A stretch of DNA of 64,000 bases, from the NCBI RefSeq assembly GCF_900460065.1, contig NZ_UAVD01000001.1, forward strand, positions 101,846 through 165,845, in the 5' to 3' direction. Position 1 is the stretch's first letter. Each line of letters begins with the position of its first letter. Both the position numbers and the translations under genes were made by a program. The notes under the pieces were generated by a model, which saw only the letters and a program-made list of their open reading frames with translations, was not told the DNA's origin and made no database searches. This document shows, piece by piece, positions 1 through 8,572 of this stretch. This DNA is from Streptomyces griseus (GTDB lineage Bacteria > Actinomycetota > Actinomycetes > Streptomycetales > Streptomycetaceae).

Positions 1-232
1 GGCCGGTCCCGGCGAGGGGCCCGCCGCTGTGACCTGCGGGACAGGGGCCCGGACCGCCACGCCGCGGCGGGTGGGACCGGGCTCCGGCCCCCGGCGACGC
101 GACGCGGGAGAGAGCCCCGGCCCCGCACTCCGACCTGCGGCGCGGGGAATCCCGGCGGCTCACCTCACCGCCCCGCAAACAGTGATCACCACCGCACCCA
201 CGCCCCCTGCCCCGTCCCCACCCCCGCCGCTT

Positions 233-372
233 AGGATGCAGACGGTGGTCCGTTCAGGCCGCCATCGCCAGACGGCGACAGGGGAGGAAGCCCGGTGAGA
301 TTCCGGCGCGGTCCCGCCACTGTGAGTCCGGCCGCCGCCACCACCGGCTGCCGGACGAGTCAGGAACTCCCT
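233..372 (+). promoter_or_regulatory. Cobalamin (B12) riboswitch upstream of cobN
   Basis: The leader holds the hallmark blocks of the cobalamin riboswitch: GGGGAGGAAGCCCGGTGAGA, then TTCCGGCGCGG and GGTCCCGCCACTGTGA (the B12 box region, about 278-324), and a downstream GAGTCAGGAACT arm near 357-368. It lies about 90 nt before the cobN start on the same strand. In actinobacteria such elements shut off B12 synthesis or cobalt uptake genes when adenosylcobalamin is plentiful. The exact 5' and 3' limits are estimates. Positions 1-232 show no convincing gene. Confidence 0.9.
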
Positions 373-463
373 TCTTCGAGCGCCCGGTAGCCACCGGACC
401 GCCCGGAGAGACCCTCCGACACCCGCCCGGGGCGTGGACACCCCGAGGAAGGCCTGACGCAGC

Positions 464-3400
464 ATGATCCTGCTCCTGTCGACGTCCGACACCGACCTCC
501 TGAGCGCCCGCGCTTCCGAGGGACCCGTCAGCTACCGCTACGCCAACCCCTCCCGCGTCGACCTCGGCGGACTGCCGGAGCTGCTGGACGGCGTCGACCT
601 CGTCGTCGTGCGCCTCCTCGGCGGCGTACGGGCCTGGCAGGAGGGGCTCGACGCGGTGCTGGCCACCGGCCGCCCGGTCGTCGTGCTGACCGGTGAGCAG
701 GCCCCCGACGCCCAGCTGATGGCCGCCTCCACCGTGCCGATCGGCATCGCCGCCGAGGCACACGCCTACCTCGCGCACGGCGGGCCCGCCAACCTGGAGC
801 AGCTGGCCCGGTTCCTCTCCGACACCGTGCTCCTGACCGGCCACGGCTTCGAGCCGCCCGCCCCGGCCCCCGCGTGGGGCCCGCTGGAACGGGAGGCCCG
901 GGAGGTCGCCGAGGGCGCCCCGACGGTCGCCGTCCTCTACTACCGCGCCCACCACATGAGCGGGAACACCGCGTTCGTCGACGCGCTGTGCACGGCGGTC
1001 GAGGACGCCGGGGGCCGCCCGCTCCCGCTGTACGTCGCCTCGCTCCGCACCCCGGAGACCGAGCTGATCGACGAACTCCGCACCGCCGACGCCATCGTCA
1101 CCACCGTCCTCGCGGCGGGCGGCACCAAGCCCGCCGAGGCCTCGGCCGGCGGCGACGACGAGTCGTGGGACGCGGGCGCGCTCACCCAGCTCGACGTGCC
1201 GATCCTCCAGGCGCTCTGCCTCACCAGCCCGCGCAGCGCCTGGGAGGAGAACGACGAGGGCGTCTCCCCGCTGGACGCGGCCACCCAGATCGCGGTGCCG
1301 GAGTTCGACGGCCGCCTGATCACCGTCCCCTTCTCCTTCAAGGAGATCGACGAGGACGGGCTCCCGGCGTACGTCGCCGACGCCGAGCGCGCGGCCCGGG
1401 TCGCCGGGATCGCCGTACGGCACGCGAAGCTGCGGAACATCCCGAACGCGCAGAAGAAGATCGCGCTCGTGCTCTCCGCCTACCCGACCAAGCACTCCCG
1501 CATCGGGAACGCGGTCGGCCTCGACACCCCCGCCAGCGCCGTCGCCCTGCTGCGCCGGCTGCGCGCCGAGGGGTACGACTTCGGCCCGGAGGCCGACATC
1601 CCGGGGCTGGTCTCCGGCGACGGCGACGAGCTGATCTACGCCCTGATCGACGCGGGCGGCCACGACCAGGAGTGGCTCACCGAGGAGCAGCTGGCGAAGA
1701 ACCCCGTCCGCATCCCGGCCGCCGACTACCGCCGCTGGTTCGCCGAGCTCCCCCAGGAGCTGCGGGAGCCGGTGGAGGAGCACTGGGGCCCGGCGCCCGG
1801 CGAGATGTTCGTCGACCGGTCCGCCAACCCGGAGGGCGACATCGTCCTCGCGGCCCTGCGGCGCGGCAACCTCCTCATCCTCATCCAGCCGCCGCGCGGC
1901 TTCGGCGAGAACCCGATCGCGATCTACCACGACCCCGATCTCCCGCCGTCCCACCACTACTTGGCCGCCTACCGCTGGATCGCCGCCGCCGCCGAGGACA
2001 ACGGTTTCGGCGCGGACGCCATGATCCACCTGGGCAAGCACGGCAACCTGGAGTGGCTGCCCGGCAAGAACGCGGGCCTCTCCGCCGCCTGCGGCCCCGA
2101 CGCCGCCCTCGGCGACCTCCCCCTCGTCTACCCGTTCCTGGTGAACGACCCGGGCGAGGGTACGCAGGCCAAGCGCCGCGTCCACGCCACGCTGATCGAC
2201 CACCTCGTCCCGCCGATGGCCCGCGCCGACAGCTACGGCGACATCGCCCGCCTGGAGCAACTGCTCGACGAGCACGCCCAGATCGCCGCCATGGACCCGG
2301 CGAAGCTGCCCGCGATCCGCGCGCAGATCTGGACGCTGATCCAGGCCGCGAAGCTCGACCACGACCTCGGGGTGGCGGACCGCCCGGAGGACGAGGGCTT
2401 CGACGACTTCATCATGCATCTCGACGGCTGGCTCTGCGAGATCAAGGACGTCCAGATCCGCGACGGCCTGCACGTCCTGGGCAACCCGCCCGCCGGGAAC
2501 GACCGGGTCAACCTGGTCCTCGCGGTGCTCCGCGCCCGCCAGATCTGGGGCGGCACGGCATCCCTCCCCGGCCTGCGCGAGGCGCTCGGCCTCGACGAAT
2601 CGGCGGCCACCCGCACCGCCGCCGACGAGATAGAGGAGCAGGCGCGCGCCCTGGTCCAGGCGATGGACGACGCGGACTGGAACCCGGAGGCCGTGGCCGG
2701 GGTCGCCGCGGGCCTCCCGGACGCGGTGGCCGACATCCTCACCTTCGCGGCCACCGAGGTCGTCCCGCGCATGGCGGCCACGACCGACGAACTCACCCAC
2801 GCCGTGCACGCGTTGAACGGCGGCTTCGTCCCCGCGGGCCCGTCCGGCTCCCCGCTCCGCGGCCTGGTCAACGTGCTCCCCACGGGCCGCAACTTCTACT
2901 CGGTGGACCCGAAGGCAGTCCCGTCCAAGCTGGCCTGGGAGACGGGCCAGGCCCTGGCGGAATCGTTGTTGACCCGCTACCGCACCGACAACGGCGACTG
3001 GCCCACCTCGGTCGGCCTCTCCCTCTGGGGCACCAGCGCGATGCGCACGGCGGGCGACGACATCGCCGAGGCGTTCGCGCTGCTCGGCATCCGCCCCGTC
3101 TGGGACGACGCCTCGCGGCGGGTCACGGGCCTGGAGCCCATCCCGTACGAGGAGTTGGGCCGCCCCCGCATCGACGTCACGCTCCGCATCTCGGGCTTCT
3201 TCCGCGACGCGTTCCCGCACACGGTCGGGCTGCTCGACGACGCCGTACGGCTGGCCGCCTCGCTCGACGAGCCGGCCGAGCGCAACTACGTACGGGCGCA
3301 CACCCAGGCCGACCTGGCGGAGCACGGCGACGAACGGCGGGCCACCACCCGCATTTTCGGCTCCCGCCCCGGCACGTACGGCGCCGGCCTCCTCCAGCTC

Positions 3401-4069
3401 ATCGACTCCCGCGACTGGCGTACCGACGCCGACCTCGCCGAGGTCTACACGGTCTGGGGCGGCTACGCCTACGGCCGTGAGCTGGACGGCCGCCCGGCCC
3501 GCGAGGAGATGGAGAGCGCCTACAAGCGCATCGAGGTCGCCGCGAAGAACACCGACACCCGCGAGCACGACATCGCGGACTCGGACGACTACTTCCAGTA
3601 CCACGGCGGCATGGTGGCCACCGTGCGCGCGCTCAAGGGCAGCGCCCCGGAGGCGTACATCGGCGACTCCACCCGCCCCGAGACCGTCCGCACGCGCACC
3701 CTGGTCGAGGAGACGTCCCGCGTCTTCCGCGCCCGCGTCGTCAACCCCAAGTGGATCGAGGCCATGCGCCGCCACGGCTACAAGGGCGCGTTCGAGCTGG
3801 CGGCCACCGTCGACTACCTCTTCGGGTACGACGCCACGACCGGCGTCGTCGCCGACTGGATGTACGACAAGCTCACCGAGACGTACGTCCTCGACCCGGA
3901 GAACAAGCAGTTCCTCCAGGAGGCCAACCCCTGGGCCCTGCACGGCATCGCGGAACGCCTCCTGGAGGCCGAGTCGCGCGGCATGTGGGCCAAGCCCGAC
4001 CCGGCGGTGCTGGACGCGCTGCGCCAGGTGTACCTGGAGACGGAGGGCAACCTGGAGGGCGAGGACTGA
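464..4069 (+). CDS. cobN: Cobaltochelatase subunit CobN
   Basis: Encodes 1201 residues, the usual CobN length. CobN is the large subunit of the ATP-dependent cobaltochelatase that inserts cobalt into hydrogenobyrinic acid a,c-diamide in aerobic B12 synthesis, working with AAA+ partners CobS/CobT or ChlI/ChlD-like proteins. Family hallmarks are visible across the length: an N-terminal MILLLSTSDTDLL start, YYRAHHMSGNT near residue 160, HLGKHGNLEWLPG near 520, and YSVDPKAVPSKLAWETGQ near 810. The first ATG after the riboswitch fits the conserved N-terminus. No other cobalamin gene is in the window, so the chelatase partners lie elsewhere. The riboswitch upstream indicates repression by cobalamin. 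Confidence 0.96.
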   Translation: MILLLSTSDTDLLSARASEGPVSYRYANPSRVDLGGLPELLDGVDLVVVRLLGGVRAWQEGLDAVLATGRPVVVLTGEQAPDAQLMAASTVPIGIAAEAHAYLAHGGPANLEQLARFLSDTVLLTGHGFEPPAPAPAWGPLEREAREVAEGAPTVAVLYYRAHHMSGNTAFVDALCTAVEDAGGRPLPLYVASLRTPETELIDELRTADAIVTTVLAAGGTKPAEASAGGDDESWDAGALTQLDVPILQALCLTSPRSAWEENDEGVSPLDAATQIAVPEFDGRLITVPFSFKEIDEDGLPAYVADAERAARVAGIAVRHAKLRNIPNAQKKIALVLSAYPTKHSRIGNAVGLDTPASAVALLRRLRAEGYDFGPEADIPGLVSGDGDELIYALIDAGGHDQEWLTEEQLAKNPVRIPAADYRRWFAELPQELREPVEEHWGPAPGEMFVDRSANPEGDIVLAALRRGNLLILIQPPRGFGENPIAIYHDPDLPPSHHYLAAYRWIAAAAEDNGFGADAMIHLGKHGNLEWLPGKNAGLSAACGPDAALGDLPLVYPFLVNDPGEGTQAKRRVHATLIDHLVPPMARADSYGDIARLEQLLDEHAQIAAMDPAKLPAIRAQIWTLIQAAKLDHDLGVADRPEDEGFDDFIMHLDGWLCEIKDVQIRDGLHVLGNPPAGNDRVNLVLAVLRARQIWGGTASLPGLREALGLDESAATRTAADEIEEQARALVQAMDDADWNPEAVAGVAAGLPDAVADILTFAATEVVPRMAATTDELTHAVHALNGGFVPAGPSGSPLRGLVNVLPTGRNFYSVDPKAVPSKLAWETGQALAESLLTRYRTDNGDWPTSVGLSLWGTSAMRTAGDDIAEAFALLGIRPVWDDASRRVTGLEPIPYEELGRPRIDVTLRISGFFRDAFPHTVGLLDDAVRLAASLDEPAERNYVRAHTQADLAEHGDERRATTRIFGSRPGTYGAGLLQLIDSRDWRTDADLAEVYTVWGGYAYGRELDGRPAREEMESAYKRIEVAAKNTDTREHDIADSDDYFQYHGGMVATVRALKGSAPEAYIGDSTRPETVRTRTLVEETSRVFRARVVNPKWIEAMRRHGYKGAFELAATVDYLFGYDATTGVVADWMYDKLTETYVLDPENKQFLQEANPWALHGIAERLLEAESRGMWAKPDPAVLDALRQVYLETEGNLEGED

Positions 4070-4142
4070 CCCCGTCGTATTTCTTCCGCCTTCTTCCGCC
4101 GGCCCCTGCCCCGGACCGCCCCCGCCCGGCACAATCACGGGC

Positions 4143-5318
4143 ATGGGGACAACGGGGCAGGGGCCGGCCGGACAGCAGGAGGCCGCGGAGGCCAACAGGT
4201 CGGCTGCGCAAGGGCGTTCGGTCGTACGCGGCATCCTCGCCGGGCTACGCCTGACGGTCACATCGGGGGCGGCCGGGGCGGCGGTCGCGGCCCTCGTGGT
4301 CGGCGTGATCCTGGAGCGGGTCCCGGTCTTCCTCTCCGGCGGCGGAGTCCTGGTCCTCCTGGTCCTGATCGGCTTCGTCGCCGGCCGGCGGTCCCCGGGC
4401 CCCGGTGAGCCGCCGGCCACCCGGACCGCCCTCGCCCGGATCGAGGACCTGCGGGCGACGAGCGGCGAAACGGCCGACGTACCGGTGAGGTTCCGGCTGA
4501 CGGTGGCGCCGGAGCCGGAGGACGGCCGGCCGGCGTACCGGGTGAAGATCGACCAGCACATCAACCTGGTCGACCTCCCCGTCTACCGGCCGCGCTCCAT
4601 CGCCGTCGTGGAGTACCGCCCGGACGAGCCCTGGGACGTGCGGATCGTCACCCGCCCGACCCCGGAGTGGACCCGCCGGGCCGAGGAGGCGGAGATCGAC
4701 TCCGCGCCCGAGTCCACACGGGTGGTGAACCCGGGTCCGAGCGAGGGCTCCTGGTGCGTGCTGGTGCTCGTCACGTTCCTCGCGGGCGCGGCACTGGTGG
4801 TGCTCCTGTTCCGGGCGGACCTGTTCACGACCGAGGACGGTTCCGGGGCCTCGCCGCGGCAGCCGTCCGTCACCTCCTCCGCCTCCTCCTCCCGGACGTT
4901 CACCACGTCCACCACCGTCTCTGGCCCCTCCTCCTCGCTCCTGGTGCTGGGCCGGATGCGGCAGACGGCCACGGAGCTGGAGGCCAAGGCGGGCGCCTCG
5001 GAGGTCACCGCGATCGTCATCCAGGAACGCCGCATGGAGATCCGCGGCGACTCCGCCCGCCCGCCCGGCGAGACGCTGCACCTCCAGATGCTCCCCTACG
5101 AACTCTTCCCCGCCCTGGTCCACGAGGCCCGCACGACCCTGGGCGTCCGCGCCCCGGAAAGCTGGCGGATCGACGTGACGCCCGGCGCGGGCACGGCTGC
5201 CGGCCCCCGGATCCGCGTCACCGTGACCGGCGAGGAGGGCACCGCCCACCTCGACGCGGACGCGACGGCCCGGATCGTGGACCGGCGGCCGGCGGGAGAG
5301 ACGGCGAAGGGCCGCTGA
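4143..5318 (+). CDS. Membrane protein of unknown function
   Basis: A 391-residue protein I do not recognise. The ATG at 4143 was chosen because the frame upstream is only a shadow of cobN, and coding character begins here with MGTTGQGPAGQQEAAEANRS. It has hydrophobic segments at about residues 35-55 and 60-80, a soluble domain of roughly 120 residues with PVRFRLTVAPEPEDGRPAYR, a further membrane segment near 205-225 (CVLVLVTFLAGAALVVLLF), a Ser/Thr-rich linker (SSASSSRTFTTSTTVS), and a C-terminal domain of about 130 residues. The layout suggests an envelope protein with domains on both faces. It follows cobN by 73 nt on the same strand, but nothing links it to cobalamin. Confidence 0.75.
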   Translation: MGTTGQGPAGQQEAAEANRSAAQGRSVVRGILAGLRLTVTSGAAGAAVAALVVGVILERVPVFLSGGGVLVLLVLIGFVAGRRSPGPGEPPATRTALARIEDLRATSGETADVPVRFRLTVAPEPEDGRPAYRVKIDQHINLVDLPVYRPRSIAVVEYRPDEPWDVRIVTRPTPEWTRRAEEAEIDSAPESTRVVNPGPSEGSWCVLVLVTFLAGAALVVLLFRADLFTTEDGSGASPRQPSVTSSASSSRTFTTSTTVSGPSSSLLVLGRMRQTATELEAKAGASEVTAIVIQERRMEIRGDSARPPGETLHLQMLPYELFPALVHEARTTLGVRAPESWRIDVTPGAGTAAGPRIRVTVTGEEGTAHLDADATARIVDRRPAGETAKGR

Positions 5319-5403
5319 CGCGGGGCGATCCGCCTCTCCACAGGTCGTACGCATCTGCTTGGTACGTTGCCCACCGGTGACTGCCGAGCAAGGGGGAACG
5401 CTT

Positions 5404-5865
5404 GTGGCATGGGACGAATGGGAGCGGCTGAAGCAGGACGCCTCCCAGCGGCAGGACGTCGGGATGCGGCTCAACCAGTACCCGGCGGGTGACGGGTCCG
5501 GTCCGGCCACGAGTGGCGTCACCGGCGGGGTGAAGTCCACCAGGAAGGCGTGGAACGACGCCGGCGCGGGCGTCGGGTCACTGCGGGAGAACATCGACCG
5601 GGCCGTGGGCAAGCTCCAGGACGGGCAGAAGGGCCTCGGCGCGGGAGAGGGCTGTCTGACCGCGGGGGCCCAGACAACGGTGCACGCTTCGTGGGACCGC
5701 TACGTCAAGGCGCTCGGCAAGCGCTGTGACAGCGTCAAGGGCGTCCTGGAAAAGACCGGGCACGACCTGCTGACGACCGACGAGGCCGTGAAAGCGGAGC
5801 TGAACAGCATCAGGACGGCGCACGCCGACACCGCCGCCGTCGGCGGCCGGGACACGGGGCGGTGA
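5404..5865 (+). CDS. Small WXG100-like helical protein
   Basis: Encodes 153 residues, all predicted helical, with no signal peptide. The GTG at 5404 follows an AAGGGGGAA ribosome binding site and gives MAWDEWERLKQDASQRQ. The sequence resembles the small helical proteins that Streptomyces encode next to larger WXG/hydrolase proteins. The W-x-x-W start and the length of about 150 residues are compatible with a type VII/WXG100-like fold, but the family is not certain. The next gene starts 7 nt after its stop, so the two are cotranscribed and probably form a pair. A chaperone or partner role for the hydrolase is inference. Confidence 0.75.
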   Translation: MAWDEWERLKQDASQRQDVGMRLNQYPAGDGSGPATSGVTGGVKSTRKAWNDAGAGVGSLRENIDRAVGKLQDGQKGLGAGEGCLTAGAQTTVHASWDRYVKALGKRCDSVKGVLEKTGHDLLTTDEAVKAELNSIRTAHADTAAVGGRDTGR

Positions 5866-5872
5866 CGGGGCC

Positions 5873-7699
5873 GTGAACCTCACGACGCTCAAGCAGCTCG
5901 AGCCGTCCGAGTGGGAGGAGGCGGCCGACGGATACCGCTCCACCGGCGACATGGCGGCCGAGGCCAAGGACCATCTGGAGAACGTCGTCATCGCCGGGAT
6001 CCGCACGTCCCTGCGGGGCGAGGCAGCCGACGCGGCCATCGCGGAACTGAAGCGGGTCGCGGCGGCATTCCACTACACCCAGGTCCAGTGCGGCCTGGTG
6101 AGCGCCGCCCTGAACGGGTTCGCGTACGACATGGAAGCGGCCCGCAAGAAGCTGCTGGCGGCGCTCGACGACGCGGCGGCCCGGAAGTTCCCCGTCGGCC
6201 CGGACGGGAGCGTCAGCTACCCGGCGGCCGAGCCGAAGAACGGCGTCGAGCTGCCCCCCGAGGGCGGCTCCACCAACGGGGCGACCGATCCCACCGCGCA
6301 GGCGGTCGGCCGCCAGGCGGCGAACATCAACCCCAACCCGCACGCCGCGGCCGCCCAGGAGATCGCCGACCGGATCGCCGCCGCGCTCAGGGACGCCACG
6401 GAGGCGGACGGGAAGTGGGCGCCCAAGGTCCGTGCCCTGACGGCGGACGACGACCTCACCGTCTCGGACGCCGACTGGAAGGACACGCGGTCCGACATGG
6501 AGGGCGTGCGGGACGCGGGCAAGGCGTACCTGGACGAGATCGGCGGGCCGCCGAAGGACGGGACCCCGAAGGCGAACGCCGCATGGTGGGCGGGCCTCGC
6601 TCCGGAGGAGCGGGAGGCGTATCTGTCGCTCGACCCCGCTCTTGTGGGCAGGCTCGACGGTCTCCCCTCCGACATCAGGGACGAGGCGAACCGGGTCGTG
6701 CTCGACGAGACGCAGGCCGTCGCGCAACTCCAGCTGAACGGCATCCCCAAGCCCCCTGCCAACGAGTGGACGTGGATCACCGCGGGCGGCTACCCGTCGA
6801 AGGTCCACACCGACGAGTGGATGGAGTGGGACAGGAAGCACGGGGACCAGTACCGGCAGTTGGAGACATCGCTCAAGGGGATGAACTCCCTGCGGGCCCG
6901 GTTCGACCAGACCGGCGAGCGGGGGCTGCCGGAGGCGTATCTGCTCGGGTTCAGCGCCGAGGGCAACGGCCGGGCCATCGTGGCCACCGGCAATCCGGAC
7001 ACGGCCGAGCACCAAGCGGTGTACGTGCCCGGCACGACAGCGAACCTCGGCAAGGTCGAGGGAGACATCGACCGGATGACGCAGCTGTGGCGCCAGACCC
7101 AGGAAGCGGCTCCGGGAGCCAACGTCTCCACCATCACCTGGCTCGGCTACGACGCGCCGCAGGACGTCGTGAAGGACGCGCCCTTCGAGCACTACGCCTA
7201 CGACGGGGCGCCCGCGTACCGGCAGTTCATGGACGGCCTCGAAGCGTCGCACAGCGGTCCCGGCGAACCGCACCGCACGGCCGTCGGGCACAGCTACGGC
7301 ACCACCCTGATCGGGGCGGCGGCGGAGAAGGGCGACCTCAACGCCGATGACGTGATCCTCGCGGGGAGCCCGGGCGTCAAGGTCGGGTCCGCCGAGGAGA
7401 TGGACGTCCCGAAGGGGCACGTGTGGAACCAGGAGGCGGACGGTGACAAGGTTCCCGACATCGGCCGCTGGGGCCACGGCGGAAGCCAGTGGAGACTGGG
7501 CGGAGGCGTCTTCCTCATCCCCAGCGACGAGGTCTTCGGCGCCAACCAGATGAACACCGGTGCCGAGGGCGGCGAGGGGCCGGGCGGCACCAAGGGGGTG
7601 GAAGGGCACAGCGGCTACTGGGACGAGTCCTCGACGGCGTTGAAGAACCAGGCGCTCGTCGTCGTCGGTGAGTACGGCGACGTCACGAAGCCCGAGTGA
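5873..7699 (+). CDS. Alpha/beta hydrolase (DUF1023-type) with helical N-terminal domain
   Basis: A 608-residue protein starting at GTG 5873. The first 250 residues or so are helical and rich in Ala and charged residues, like the WXG-type N-terminal halves of actinobacterial polymorphic proteins. The C-terminal part is an alpha/beta hydrolase: the strand TITWLGYDAPQ, which is typical of DUF1023, precedes the nucleophile elbow GHSYG with Ser474. A following DVILAGSPG and a late GHSGYW can supply the acid and the histidine. No secretion signal is visible. It overlaps the lipoprotein gene by GTGA and follows the small helical protein closely, so the three form an operon. The substrate is unknown; lipid or ester hydrolysis at the envelope is possible. 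Confidence 0.85.
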   Translation: MNLTTLKQLEPSEWEEAADGYRSTGDMAAEAKDHLENVVIAGIRTSLRGEAADAAIAELKRVAAAFHYTQVQCGLVSAALNGFAYDMEAARKKLLAALDDAAARKFPVGPDGSVSYPAAEPKNGVELPPEGGSTNGATDPTAQAVGRQAANINPNPHAAAAQEIADRIAAALRDATEADGKWAPKVRALTADDDLTVSDADWKDTRSDMEGVRDAGKAYLDEIGGPPKDGTPKANAAWWAGLAPEEREAYLSLDPALVGRLDGLPSDIRDEANRVVLDETQAVAQLQLNGIPKPPANEWTWITAGGYPSKVHTDEWMEWDRKHGDQYRQLETSLKGMNSLRARFDQTGERGLPEAYLLGFSAEGNGRAIVATGNPDTAEHQAVYVPGTTANLGKVEGDIDRMTQLWRQTQEAAPGANVSTITWLGYDAPQDVVKDAPFEHYAYDGAPAYRQFMDGLEASHSGPGEPHRTAVGHSYGTTLIGAAAEKGDLNADDVILAGSPGVKVGSAEEMDVPKGHVWNQEADGDKVPDIGRWGHGGSQWRLGGGVFLIPSDEVFGANQMNTGAEGGEGPGGTKGVEGHSGYWDESSTALKNQALVVVGEYGDVTKPE

Positions 7700-8385
7700 C
7701 CGCTCACCGCTCCCTCGCCACCCACCGCGCACGTGCGGGCGTTCCCGCACCCGACCGAGGATCTCCGTTGTTCCGACCTCCGCGTACCACCGAGTGCGGC
7801 GCCCCCGCGCACCGCTCCCCCCGGGGCCGTGTCTCCACCGCCCTCGTCCTGACCGCTCTCCTCCTCAGTGGATGTGGCATGAACGACTCCGACAGCCCCA
7901 ACTCGCCCGGCGAGGGATCCGCCGGCTCCGACGACGCCTCGACCGGTGTGCCGTACGCGGGCGTCGCCACGACCGACGAGGCGGCGGACGCCCTCGAAGC
8001 CGTCTCCAGCAAGATCTACCAGTACGCCGGCGTGCCCGGTAAGGCGTCCGAACCGGGCCCCGGGGTCAGGGAGTGCGCGGGGAAGGACCCGGAGAGGTTC
8101 TTCCGTGTGTTCCACCCGTGGAATTTCCAGCCCGGTTCCGCCGCCGACTCCGACGTGGCGATGGAGAATCTCAAGAAGAGGCTGAACACCGGCGGCTGGG
8201 TGCTGAAGAAGGAGTACCGGGACAACAGCGAGAACGAGAACCTCAACCTGGTCGCGGACAACGAGAGCGAGAAGGCCAGCGTCTGGATCGTCCAGTACCG
8301 CGACCGGGCGAAGCCCAGCCTGGGAATCACGGTGACGTCCGGATGCTACGAGGTGCCCGAGGGCGCGAAGGTGGAGAAGTTCTGA
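7696..8385 (+). CDS. Putative lipoprotein
   Basis: Encodes up to 229 residues. A lipobox, LTALLLSGC, places the lipidated Cys at residue 60 if translation begins at GTG 7696, which overlaps the hydrolase stop as GTGA. That n-region is unusually long. A TTG at 7768 preceded by GAGGA (spacing 6) would give a normal signal with Cys36, and may be the true start. After a Gly/Ser/Asp-rich linker, the mature domain has about 140 residues with ECAGKDPERFFRVFHPW and two further cysteines at most, and no recognised fold. Coupling to the WXG-like and hydrolase genes suggests it acts outside the membrane with them, perhaps as an immunity-like or accessory protein. That role is inference. Confidence 0.8.
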   Translation: MTAHRSLATHRARAGVPAPDRGSPLFRPPRTTECGAPAHRSPRGRVSTALVLTALLLSGCGMNDSDSPNSPGEGSAGSDDASTGVPYAGVATTDEAADALEAVSSKIYQYAGVPGKASEPGPGVRECAGKDPERFFRVFHPWNFQPGSAADSDVAMENLKKRLNTGGWVLKKEYRDNSENENLNLVADNESEKASVWIVQYRDRAKPSLGITVTSGCYEVPEGAKVEKF

Positions 8386-8572
8386 GCCGAGGGTCGGCTC
8401 GGACCACCGACGGCGGGCTCGGACCGCACAACACCTCCGCGACGCGCCCCTGCCGCTGACCTGGAGCGTGGACCAGTGGGCGGACAGGACGGCCCTCCTG
8501 AGGCGGTAGAGGGCCGGGCCGGCCGCGGGCGGCGCGCCCGGCGGGTGACGGGTTCGCGCCGCCGGCCGGCGG

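Noticed and set aside
254..4564. Long open frame of 1436 codons opposite cobN
   Set aside because: It is the antisense of cobN in high-GC DNA, with composition dominated by Arg/Gly/Val/Asp and no domain. The cobN frame has family motifs throughout.
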